A stretch of DNA of 5,689 nucleotides. Source: Bacillota bacterium. Lineage in GTDB: Bacteria; Bacillota; Clostridia; Christensenellales; QAND01. Below the pieces are notes generated by a model that saw only the letters and a list, made by a program, of their open reading frames with translations, did not search any database and had not been told where the DNA came from. The DNA is taken from positions 1-5,689 of the forward strand of contig DXZF01000305.1 in assembly GCA_019415425.1 (NCBI GenBank). The letters run 5' to 3'. The position numbers were made by a program, and so were the translations under genes. Of this stretch, positions 1-5,374 are shown piece after piece (the first letter of the stretch is position 1; the number at the start of each line of letters is the position of its first letter).

Positions 1-2257
1 CGACCAGGTAGCCGGTGATGCGGCGGATGCGCTCAAAGCCCACGTCGCCCTCGTCCTCCTTGCGGCCGCAGCGGGGGCATTCTTCCCCGATGATGCCGCT
101 GTATCCGCACACCGGGTCGCGATCCACCGGATGGTTGATGGAACCATAGCCCACGCCGCTCTCTTTCATACAGCGCACCACGCGCTCAAAGGCCCTGGTG
201 TTGAGCGCCGTATCGCCATCCAGCTCCACATAGGTGATGTGCCCGGCGTTGGTCAACGCATGGTAGGGCGCCTCGATCTGGATCTTCTCAAACGCCGAGA
301 TGGGGAAATACACCGGCACATGAAAGCTGTTGGTGTAGTATTCGCGGTCGGTCACGCCCGGAATTTTGCCGTACTTGTGCTGATCGATGCGCACAAAGCG
401 GCCGGAAAGCCCTTCGGCCGGCGTGGCCAGCAGCGTGAAGTTGAGGCCGGTCTTCTGGCTCATCTCGTCCATATAGTGCCGCATGAAGCTGACGATCTCA
501 AGGCCCAGCGTGCGCGCGCGTTCGCTCTGGCCGTGGTGCTCGCCAATCAGCGCGACCAACGTCTCGGCCAGGCCGATAAAGCCCACGGACAGCGTGCCGT
601 GCTTGAGCACTTCGCCCACCGTGTCGTCGGGGCCCAGCGTTTCACTGTCCATCCACACGCCTTGTCCCATCAAAAACGGGAAGTTGCGCACCTTTTTGCT
701 GGATTGGATCTTGAAACGGTCCAACAGCTGGTTGCACACCAGATCCATCTTGCGCTGCAACTCTTCAAAAAACCATTCGATGTTGTGGTTGCTCTTGATG
801 GCGATGCGCGGCAGATTGATGGAAGTAAAGCTCAGATTGCCGCGGCCGAAGGTCGTTTCGCGCTCGCGGTCGTACACGTTGCCCATCACGCGCGTGCGGC
901 AGCCCATGTATGCGATCTCGGTCTCGGGATGGCCGGGCTTGTAGTACTGCAGGTTGAACGGCGCATCCAGAAACGAGAAATTGGGGAACAGGCGCTTGGC
1001 GCTCACGCGGCAGGCCAACTGGAACAGGTCGTAGTTGGGTTCGCCGGGGTTGTAGTTGACGCCCTCCTTGACGCGGAAGATATGGATGGGGAAGATGGGC
1101 GTCTCGCCCATGCCCAATCCGGCCTCGGTCGCCAACAGAATGTTGCGGATCACCATCCGCCCCTCTGAAGAGGTATCCATTCCGTAGTTGATGGAGGAAA
1201 AGGGCGTCTGCGCACCGGCACGGCTGTGCATGGTGTTGAGGTTGTGCACCAGCGCCTCCATGGCCTGATACGTGCTGCGATCGGTCTCCTGATACGCACT
1301 CTGCGCGGCAAAGCCAAGCGCCTGTTGGATCAGCGCCTCTTCGATGCCGTCCTGCGCCAGCACCGCGTGCAGCGCCTGTTGCCATTGCGGCGGGTTGTCC
1401 AGCACGGGCGCGGTGCCGCTCTGCTCCTGCGCGGCGCGCAAATACGCCTCGATCGCCTCGCGATTCCACTCGCGCTGCGGCACCAATAGGCAAAGCGCCT
1501 TGTGCAAGTTGTCGCGATACAGCGTGCGGTACGTCTTGGCCACGCCCGGCGCCAGGCCATAGTCGAAGTTCGGGATGCTCTGGCCGCCGTGCTGGTCGTT
1601 CTGATTGCTCTGGATGGCGATGCAGGCCAGCGCGCTGTAGCTCTGGATGCTGTTGGGCTCGCGCAAAAAGCCGTGCCCGGTGGAAAAACCGCCCTTGAAC
1701 AGCTGCGTCAGATCGATCTGGCAACACGTGGTGGTCAGGGTGTAGAAATCCATATCGTGGATGTGGATATCGCCTTCGCGATGTGCCTTGGCCTGCTCGT
1801 CGGTCAGGATGTACTTCTGGTAGTAATCCTTGGCGCCCTCCGAGCCGTACTTGAGCATGGTGCCCATGGCGGTGTCCCCGTCGATGTTGGCGTTGTCGCG
1901 CTTGATGTCGCTGTCGTCGGCATCGGCAAACGTCAACTCGTCGTAGATGCGCATCAGTTGCGAATTCATCTCGCGCACTTTGGTGCGCTCCGCCCGATAG
2001 ACGATATAACGCCGCGCCACAAAGGCGTAGCCGTTGTCCATGAGCACGGTTTCCACCATGTCCTGAATCTCCTCGACGCCAGGCGCCCGCTCGGTAAAGG
2101 CCTGGTCCAGCCGCGCCTCCACCAGATCTGCCAGCCCCAGGCTCTTCTGGTAATCGTGGCGGCCGCAGGCCTGCATGGCCTTGTCGATGGCCAGGGCAAT
2201 CTTTTCCTTTTCGTAGGGAACAGCGCGCCCGTCTCGCTTGATGATGGTAGTGAACAA
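1..2257 (-). CDS. nrdD: Anaerobic (class III) ribonucleoside-triphosphate reductase, 3' end cut by window edge
   Basis: The enzyme reduces ribonucleoside triphosphates to deoxyribonucleotides by glycyl-radical chemistry and is activated by the radical-SAM protein NrdG. The frame is open for 752 codons to the window edge. An ATP-cone regulatory domain fills about residues 1-92 (KRDGR at 7-11, then PYEKEKI). The ten-stranded barrel core follows: HIHD at 165-168, a Cys pair at 178-179 and Cys453 in GCRTR match the family's active-site cysteines. HNLNTMHSRAGAQ and PFSSINYG are family motifs. A C-terminal zinc-type segment has Cys717, Cys727 and Cys730, and RRITGYLV places the radical glycine at 749. 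Only the last residues are missing. I chose the TTG at 2257 because AAAGGAGG lies 8 bases upstream; in-frame ATGs at 2281 and 2287 lack such a site. nrdG may lie beyond the left edge. A segment near residues 255-330 looks longer than in E. coli NrdD. Family call is near certain; the exact start less so. Confidence 0.96.
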   Translation of the reverse strand, partial: MFTTIIKRDGRAVPYEKEKIALAIDKAMQACGRHDYQKSLGLADLVEARLDQAFTERAPGVEEIQDMVETVLMDNGYAFVARRYIVYRAERTKVREMNSQLMRIYDELTFADADDSDIKRDNANIDGDTAMGTMLKYGSEGAKDYYQKYILTDEQAKAHREGDIHIHDMDFYTLTTTCCQIDLTQLFKGGFSTGHGFLREPNSIQSYSALACIAIQSNQNDQHGGQSIPNFDYGLAPGVAKTYRTLYRDNLHKALCLLVPQREWNREAIEAYLRAAQEQSGTAPVLDNPPQWQQALHAVLAQDGIEEALIQQALGFAAQSAYQETDRSTYQAMEALVHNLNTMHSRAGAQTPFSSINYGMDTSSEGRMVIRNILLATEAGLGMGETPIFPIHIFRVKEGVNYNPGEPNYDLFQLACRVSAKRLFPNFSFLDAPFNLQYYKPGHPETEIAYMGCRTRVMGNVYDRERETTFGRGNLSFTSINLPRIAIKSNHNIEWFFEELQRKMDLVCNQLLDRFKIQSSKKVRNFPFLMGQGVWMDSETLGPDDTVGEVLKHGTLSVGFIGLAETLVALIGEHHGQSERARTLGLEIVSFMRHYMDEMSQKTGLNFTLLATPAEGLSGRFVRIDQHKYGKIPGVTDREYYTNSFHVPVYFPISAFEKIQIEAPYHALTNAGHITYVELDGDTALNTRAFERVVRCMKESGVGYGSINHPVDRDPVCGYSGIIGEECPRCGRKEDEGDVGFERIRRITGYLV

Positions 2258-2265
2258 TGGGAAAA

Positions 2266-2273
2266 CCTCCTTT
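2266..2273 (-). promoter_or_regulatory. Ribosome binding site fixing the nrdD TTG start
   Basis: The minus strand reads AAAGGAGG, a near-perfect Shine-Dalgarno match, with 8 bases between it and the TTG at 2257. It favours TTG over the in-frame ATG codons at 2281 and 2287, which lie upstream of it. The leader between this site and the terminator (about 2274-2377) holds only small hairpins, such as GCGAT/ATCGC at 2305-2317, and no gene. Confidence 0.85.
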
Positions 2274-2377
2274 GAAAACATCCCCATGCAGATAGGATTT
2301 CTATGCGATTCCATCGCTTGCACGGTGGGAAAGAACCAAACCGACCCCTTACTCTGCACAGCGGGAAAACTGGCGCG

Positions 2378-2400
2378 AAAAAAGGAGCACAGCGGCTCCT
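2378..2400 (-). terminator. Intrinsic terminator in the nrdD leader (riboswitch expression platform)
   Basis: On the minus strand AGGAGC (2400-2395) and GCTCCT (2388-2383) form a perfect 6-bp stem around the 6-base loop CGCTGT, followed by a run of T to 2378. It sits between the cobalamin riboswitch and nrdD, about 120 bases before the start codon, so it would stop transcripts that began at the nrdD promoter. This is the expected place for a riboswitch-controlled terminator. The 60-odd bases between riboswitch and terminator contain a further small hairpin (ACACA/TGTGT, 2418-2433). I could not identify a clear antiterminator by eye. Confidence 0.75.
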
Positions 2401-2461
2401 GATGTCAATTCGTCTGCACACATCCACTTGTGTACGAAAAACAAACTGCCAAACATCCTCA

Positions 2462-2632
2462 CCGATGCAAGCGTATCCATCGCCGACAGGTCTCCTGGCT
2501 TGGGGGCGTCGCCTACTCTTGCGCCTTCCCGCATACTGCAGTGGCATCTTGCAATTTCGACCCCGTTACAGTAAAGTGAGCTGCCGCAGAATTGCACTGC
2601 GTTCCCTATGAATCCAATCGGAATCGACGACA
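2462..2632 (-). promoter_or_regulatory. Cobalamin (B12) riboswitch upstream of nrdD
   Basis: Read on the minus strand, the conserved cobalamin-aptamer blocks occur in the right order. They are GGGAAC (2606-2601), a GCAG/CTGC hairpin with loop TGCAATT (2600-2586), TTTACTGTAAC (2575-2565), ATGCCACTGC (2547-2538), GGGAAGGCGC (2530-2521) and the B12 box AAGCCAGGAGACCTG (2501-2487). The ends pair as a P1-like stem, TCGTCG (2630-2625) with CGGCGA (2485-2480). A downstream hairpin CGATG/CATCG (2482-2463) with a 10-base loop is a candidate P13 and shares bases with the 3' arm of P1. Riboswitches of this class normally bind adenosyl- or methylcobalamin and shut off expression; here the target is nrdD, through the terminator at 2378-2400. 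The family call is strong; the exact ends and the P13 assignment are inferred. Confidence 0.93.
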
Positions 2633-2640
2633 TATGGGGT
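2625..2640 (-). promoter_or_regulatory. Possible second, weak NrdR box
   Basis: The 16 bases read ACCCCATATGTCGTCG on the minus strand and match about 10 of 16 positions of the NrdR consensus, including the central CATATG-like core. The centre lies 33 bp (about three helical turns) from the stronger box at 2658-2673, close to the usual tandem spacing. The match is weak and the site overlaps the 5' arm of riboswitch P1, so it may be chance. Confidence 0.3.
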
Positions 2641-2649
2641 ACAGCAATG

Positions 2650-2678
2650 ATTTAAACACACAAGATATAGTTTGTCAA
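2650..2678 (-). promoter_or_regulatory. Sigma-70-type promoter for nrdD
   Basis: On the minus strand a perfect -35 hexamer TTGACA (2678-2673) is followed by a 17-base spacer and TTAAAT (2655-2650), which matches 4 of 6 bases of the -10 consensus. Transcription would start near 2642-2645, just before the riboswitch, giving a leader of roughly 385 bases. The position immediately upstream of the aptamer supports the call. Confidence 0.75.
2658..2673 (-). promoter_or_regulatory. NrdR box in the nrdD promoter
   Basis: The minus strand reads AAACTATATCTTGTGT, matching 14 of 16 positions of the NrdR consensus acaCwAtATaTwGtgt. It fills the spacer between the -35 and -10 elements, so a bound repressor would block RNA polymerase. 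NrdR is the (d)ATP-sensing repressor found upstream of ribonucleotide reductase genes in most bacteria. A nrdR gene is not in the window. Confidence 0.7.
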
Positions 2679-2735
2679 TGGGATAATTGGGAATGCTTCT
2701 CAATTTTATATCCGTTTGAAAAAATGAAAGAGAAT

Positions 2736-2757
2736 GCAAAAGGCATGGCCGTTTTGC
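2736..2757. repeat. Inverted repeat in the divergent intergenic region
   Basis: GCAAAAGGC (2736-2744) faces GCC-G-TTTTGC (2748-2757) across a 3-base loop: nine pairs with one bulged G at 2751. It lies about 55 bases upstream of the plus-strand -35 element and about 60 bases upstream of the nrdD -35. It could be an operator or a cruciform-forming repeat. No T-run follows it, so it does not look like a terminator. Confidence 0.4.
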
Positions 2758-2811
2758 GCATCCATGTCTTGCCTGCATGAGGGGCTTTGCCCGCCTTTCC
2801 ACATGCGAAGA

Positions 2812-2840
2812 TTGAACATTGGCAAGAATTGAGGTAAACT
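2812..2840 (+). promoter_or_regulatory. Candidate promoter of the sugar transferase-galE operon
   Basis: TTGAAC (2812-2817) and TAAACT (2835-2840) each match 4 of 6 consensus bases and are separated by exactly 17 bases. Transcription would start near 2846-2848, leaving a leader of about 97 bases. It is the best sigma-70-type candidate I see on this strand between the two divergent genes. Confidence 0.5.
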
Positions 2841-2847
2841 AAACTGA

Positions 2848-2922
2848 CTCCCTGTACCGGGGAGGGCGATTGTGCATCGTGCACAAAACCCGTGCGCGGC
2901 GGGGCATCTGCCTGCGCGCATG
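2848..2922 (+). other. Structured leader: three consecutive hairpins before the sugar transferase
   Basis: Three stems fill the predicted 5' leader. The first is CTCCC/GGGAG (2848-2852 with 2860-2864). The second is a perfect 7-bp TTGTGCA/TGCACAA with a 3-base loop (2870-2886). The third is an 8-bp CGTGCGCG/CGCGCATG stem with one G-U pair (2891-2898 with 2915-2922). The third ends 4 bases before the GAGGGG ribosome binding site (2927-2932), so folding could affect translation. No known riboswitch class is recognised. The second stem is also a good DNA palindrome and could be an operator. Confidence 0.4.
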
Positions 2923-2947
2923 TGACGAGGGGCCCAAAGAAACGTGA
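2870..2947 (+). CDS. Possible leader peptide overlapping the sugar transferase start
   Basis: An open frame runs from TTG 2870 (25 codons), or from the in-frame GTG at 2879 (22 codons), to a TGA at 2945-2947. That stop overlaps the GTG start of the next gene (2944) in a GTGA junction, the classical arrangement for translational coupling. A purine-rich GGGGAGGG (2859-2866) lies 3 bases before the TTG and 12 before the GTG, so neither spacing is ideal. The peptide is basic in its middle, with several Arg residues, and resembles nothing I know. The frame also crosses the leader hairpins, so it may be chance. Confidence 0.2.
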   Translation: MCIVHKTRARRGICLRACDEGPKET

Positions 2948-4272
2948 AATTTTTGAGCAAATACAAAAAGACCATCATGCTGCTGTTCAAGCTGTTTTTG
3001 GTGCTACTGCCCACAGCGCTGTACATGCTGATGCTCTTTACCCAGTATCCGCAAGTGCGCGTCTCGTTTTTCCTCAAGGGGTTCTATGTACTGGGGCTGG
3101 TATACATCGTGCTGTTCTGTGTGCTGAGCATGACGTACGGATGTTTCAAGATCGGCATTTTGCGCCTGCGCGAGCTGATCTACTCGTACTTTCTGGCCAT
3201 CTTCATCAGCAATTTCATCTCGTATCTGCAGATGTGCCTGATCGTGGGGCAGATGCTGCCGATGGGCGAGCTATGCATCCTGTGCGTCGTGCAGATGATC
3301 GCGGCGGCGGCGCTGTACATTGCGGCCAACCGCACGTATTTTTCCCTCTACCCCGCACGCCGGATTACGGTGGTGTACGGCGGCGCAAACGAGGACTTGG
3401 AAGTGGTCAAAAAGTTCATCCAGATTCCGGAGCGCTACAACATCTGCAAACTGTGCCTGGACACCATGCCGGAGGACGAGCTGTTGCGCGCCATCGACGC
3501 GGAACCGGCAGTACTGCTGTGCGAGATTGGCCTGCCCCTGCGCGAAAAGCTGATCAGCTACTGCTATGAACACAACAAGCGGCTGTTTTTGATGCCCACC
3601 ATGCAGGATATCATGGTCAACAGCGCGCATTGTACGCAGGTGAGCGACTCCATCGTCTACCTGTGCAAAAACCGCCTGATGTCCACCGAACAGGCCATTG
3701 TCAAGCGGGCAATGGATTTGCTGATCTCGGGCCTGGGGCTGGTGGTACTCAGCCCGTTGATGCTGCTGACGGCCATTGCCATCAAGGTGACGGACCGGGG
3801 GCCCGTGTTCATCCGGCAGGAGCGGTTGACCCTGAATGGGAAGATTTTCAAACTCTACAAATTTCGCAGCATGATCGTCAATGCCGAGCAGGACGGCAAG
3901 GCGCGCCTTGCCAGCAAGGACGATCGCCGCATCACGCCGGTGGGCAAGGTCATCCGGCGGCTGCGCATCGACGAGTTGCCGCAGCTGATCAACATTTTAC
4001 AGGGCGATATGTCGGTCGTGGGCCCGCGGCCGGAGCGCCCGGAGATCATGGCGCAATACGAACAGATCTTTCCCGAATTCAAGTACCGGCTCAAGGCCAA
4101 GGCGGGCCTGACGGGGTACGCACAGATCTACGGCAAGTACAACACGCGCTTTGAGGACAAGGTGAAGATGGATCTGCTGTACATTGAGCGCTACTCGCTC
4201 TTGCTGGATTTGCAGCTCATCTTCGGCACGGTGAAGATCCTCTTTATGAAGGACAGCACAGAGGGCGTATGA
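2944..4272 (+). CDS. Polyprenyl-phosphate sugar-1-phosphate transferase (priming glycosyltransferase of a surface polysaccharide)
   Basis: This membrane enzyme should transfer a sugar-1-phosphate from a UDP-sugar to undecaprenyl phosphate, the first step of exopolysaccharide, capsule or glycoprotein glycan assembly. It has 442 residues, normal for the large WbaP/WcaJ-like form. Four hydrophobic segments (about 10-31, 42-64, 82-103, 108-127) precede a Rossmann-like domain (about 138-243). A membrane-embedding helix (about 256-280) then leads into the catalytic bacterial sugar transferase domain. There KFRSM (306-310), the catalytic Asp343-Glu344 dyad in DELPQ, and GPRPER (360-365) are all intact. 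The GTG start at 2944 has GAGGGG 11 bases upstream, and the protein opens with a short basic stretch (KYKK) before the first helix. galE follows 15 bases after the stop, in the same operon. The sugar it uses cannot be read from the sequence. Confidence 0.93.
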   Translation: MKFLSKYKKTIMLLFKLFLVLLPTALYMLMLFTQYPQVRVSFFLKGFYVLGLVYIVLFCVLSMTYGCFKIGILRLRELIYSYFLAIFISNFISYLQMCLIVGQMLPMGELCILCVVQMIAAAALYIAANRTYFSLYPARRITVVYGGANEDLEVVKKFIQIPERYNICKLCLDTMPEDELLRAIDAEPAVLLCEIGLPLREKLISYCYEHNKRLFLMPTMQDIMVNSAHCTQVSDSIVYLCKNRLMSTEQAIVKRAMDLLISGLGLVVLSPLMLLTAIAIKVTDRGPVFIRQERLTLNGKIFKLYKFRSMIVNAEQDGKARLASKDDRRITPVGKVIRRLRIDELPQLINILQGDMSVVGPRPERPEIMAQYEQIFPEFKYRLKAKAGLTGYAQIYGKYNTRFEDKVKMDLLYIERYSLLLDLQLIFGTVKILFMKDSTEGV

Positions 4273-4287
4273 TAGGGGGCGAAATGC

Positions 4288-5301
4288 ATGCAGGTATTGG
4301 TCACGGGTGGCGCCGGGTTCATCGGCAGCCATACGTGTGTGGAATTGCTGGAAGCGGGGCACGAAGTCGTCATTGCGGACGACCTGTCCAACTGCAGTGA
4401 GGATGTGATCGAACGCATCCAGCGCATTGCGCAAAAGCAGGTCAGGTTTTATCGGATCGATGTGGCGGATGAGGCCGCGCTCACGCAGCTGTTTGGCGAA
4501 AATCACATCGACTGTGCCATTCACTTTGCCGGATTCAAGGCGGTGGGCGAGTCGGTGCAAAAACCGCTGATGTACTACCAGAACAACCTCTGCACGCTGC
4601 TGACGCTGTGCAAGGTGATGGCGGCGTTTGGCGTCAAGAAACTGGCGTTCAGCTCTTCTGCTACCGTCTACCGGGCCGACAACCCCATGCCGCTGCAGGA
4701 GGATGCGCAGCTGGGCTGCACCAACCCGTACGGCTGGAGCAAGTGGATGATCGAGCGCGTGCTGATCGACCTGGCGGCGAGCGACCCCGCGTGGTCCATT
4801 GCGCTGCTGCGGTACTTCAACCCCATTGGCGCGCATGAGAGCGGCTTGCTGGGCGAGAACCCCAGCGGCATCCCCAACAACCTCGTGCCGTATATCGCGC
4901 GTGTGGCGGCGGGCACGCTGGAGAAGCTGCACGTCTTTGGCGGCGACTATCCCACGCCGGACGGAACCGGGGTGCGCGACTATATCCACGTGGTGGATTT
5001 GGCCAAAGGGCACGTGTGTGCGCTGGACTACCTGTGCGCCCACACCGGGGTGGAGGCGTTTAACCTCGGTACCGGGCAGGGCTATAGCGTGCTGGAGGTA
5101 CTGCACGCATTTGAACAGGCGTGTGGCAGACAGCTGCCGTATGTGATGGACCCGCGGCGGCCGGGCGATATTGCCGTGTGCTATGCGGACCCGCACAAGG
5201 CGCAGCGCCTGTTGGGCTTTACCGCCACGCGGTCGCTTTTGCAGATGTGCCAGGATGCCTGGCGCTGGCAGCAGACGCTACAGGGCGGGGAAGCCCAATA
5301 G
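4288..5301 (+). CDS. galE: UDP-glucose 4-epimerase
   Basis: The cytoplasmic enzyme interconverts UDP-glucose and UDP-galactose using bound NAD. At 337 residues it is almost the length of E. coli GalE (338). The NAD-binding TGGAGFIG sits at 6-13, the catalytic serine region SSSATVY at 122-128, and the YxxxK pair is Tyr148/Lys152. The family segments around LRYFNPIGAHESG and GTGVRDYIHVVDLA are present. Cys298 occupies the position of E. coli Tyr299, the gatekeeper residue; a cysteine there, as in human GALE, goes with use of both UDP-Glc/Gal and UDP-GlcNAc/GalNAc. The ATG at 4288 has AGGGGG 8 bases upstream. The gene lies directly after a priming glycosyltransferase, so its product probably feeds surface-glycan synthesis rather than, or as well as, galactose catabolism. 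A strong terminator follows the stop. Confidence 0.97.
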   Translation: MQVLVTGGAGFIGSHTCVELLEAGHEVVIADDLSNCSEDVIERIQRIAQKQVRFYRIDVADEAALTQLFGENHIDCAIHFAGFKAVGESVQKPLMYYQNNLCTLLTLCKVMAAFGVKKLAFSSSATVYRADNPMPLQEDAQLGCTNPYGWSKWMIERVLIDLAASDPAWSIALLRYFNPIGAHESGLLGENPSGIPNNLVPYIARVAAGTLEKLHVFGGDYPTPDGTGVRDYIHVVDLAKGHVCALDYLCAHTGVEAFNLGTGQGYSVLEVLHAFEQACGRQLPYVMDPRRPGDIAVCYADPHKAQRLLGFTATRSLLQMCQDAWRWQQTLQGGEAQ

Positions 5302-5324
5302 TCTCCGCATCGATTCCCGTATAT

Positions 5325-5353
5325 AAAAACAGGCACGTTCGTGCCTGTTTTTT
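5325..5353. terminator. Bidirectional intrinsic terminator between galE and the LysM gene
   Basis: AAAAACAGGCAC (5325-5336) and GTGCCTGTTTTT (5341-5352) form a perfect 12-bp stem with the loop GTTC. The plus strand ends in six T (5348-5353) and the minus strand in five T (complement of 5325-5329). It therefore serves both converging transcripts, 23 bases after the galE stop and 21 bases after the LysM gene stop. Confidence 0.93.
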
Positions 5354-5374
5354 GTTGTGTTGCGCCGCCCTTTT

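Noticed and set aside
131..1168. A 345-codon plus-strand open frame opposite nrdD
   Set aside because: It is antisense to a well-supported nrdD frame, its protein has an odd His/Ala/Val-rich composition with no known motif, and such long shadows are common opposite GC-rich genes.
765..1727. A 320-codon minus-strand open frame inside nrdD
   Set aside because: It is in another frame of the same strand as nrdD, is rich in Arg/Ala/Gln with no family features, and nrdD motifs run continuously through the region.
1502..2275. A 257-codon plus-strand frame opposite the nrdD N-terminal region
   Set aside because: It lies opposite the ATP-cone domain and core of nrdD and even covers its ribosome binding site; no ribosome site or motif of its own.
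1966..2547. A 193-codon minus-strand frame across the nrdD leader
   Set aside because: It runs through the riboswitch and terminator and then overlaps nrdD in a different frame; the RNA elements explain the conserved sequence.
2687..2712. TTGGGA and TATATC as a second plus-strand promoter
   Set aside because: The spacing is only 14 bases and the -35 match is weak; the pair at 2812-2840 is better placed and spaced.
2684..2730. A second NrdR box upstream of the nrdD -35
   Set aside because: The best alignment near 2700-2716 matches only about half of the consensus and its spacing to the good box is not typical.
2592..2780. Small plus-strand frame of 62 codons in the intergenic region
   Set aside because: It is antisense to the riboswitch and nrdD promoter, with no ribosome binding site or recognisable sequence.
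2782..2792. GGGC-TTT-GCCC hairpin as a possible terminator
   Set aside because: The stem is only 4 bp and no proper T-run follows on either strand.
3997..5196. A 399-codon minus-strand frame opposite the sugar transferase and galE
   Set aside because: Both plus-strand genes carry complete catalytic motifs; the antisense protein is a His/Arg/Val/Leu-rich shadow.
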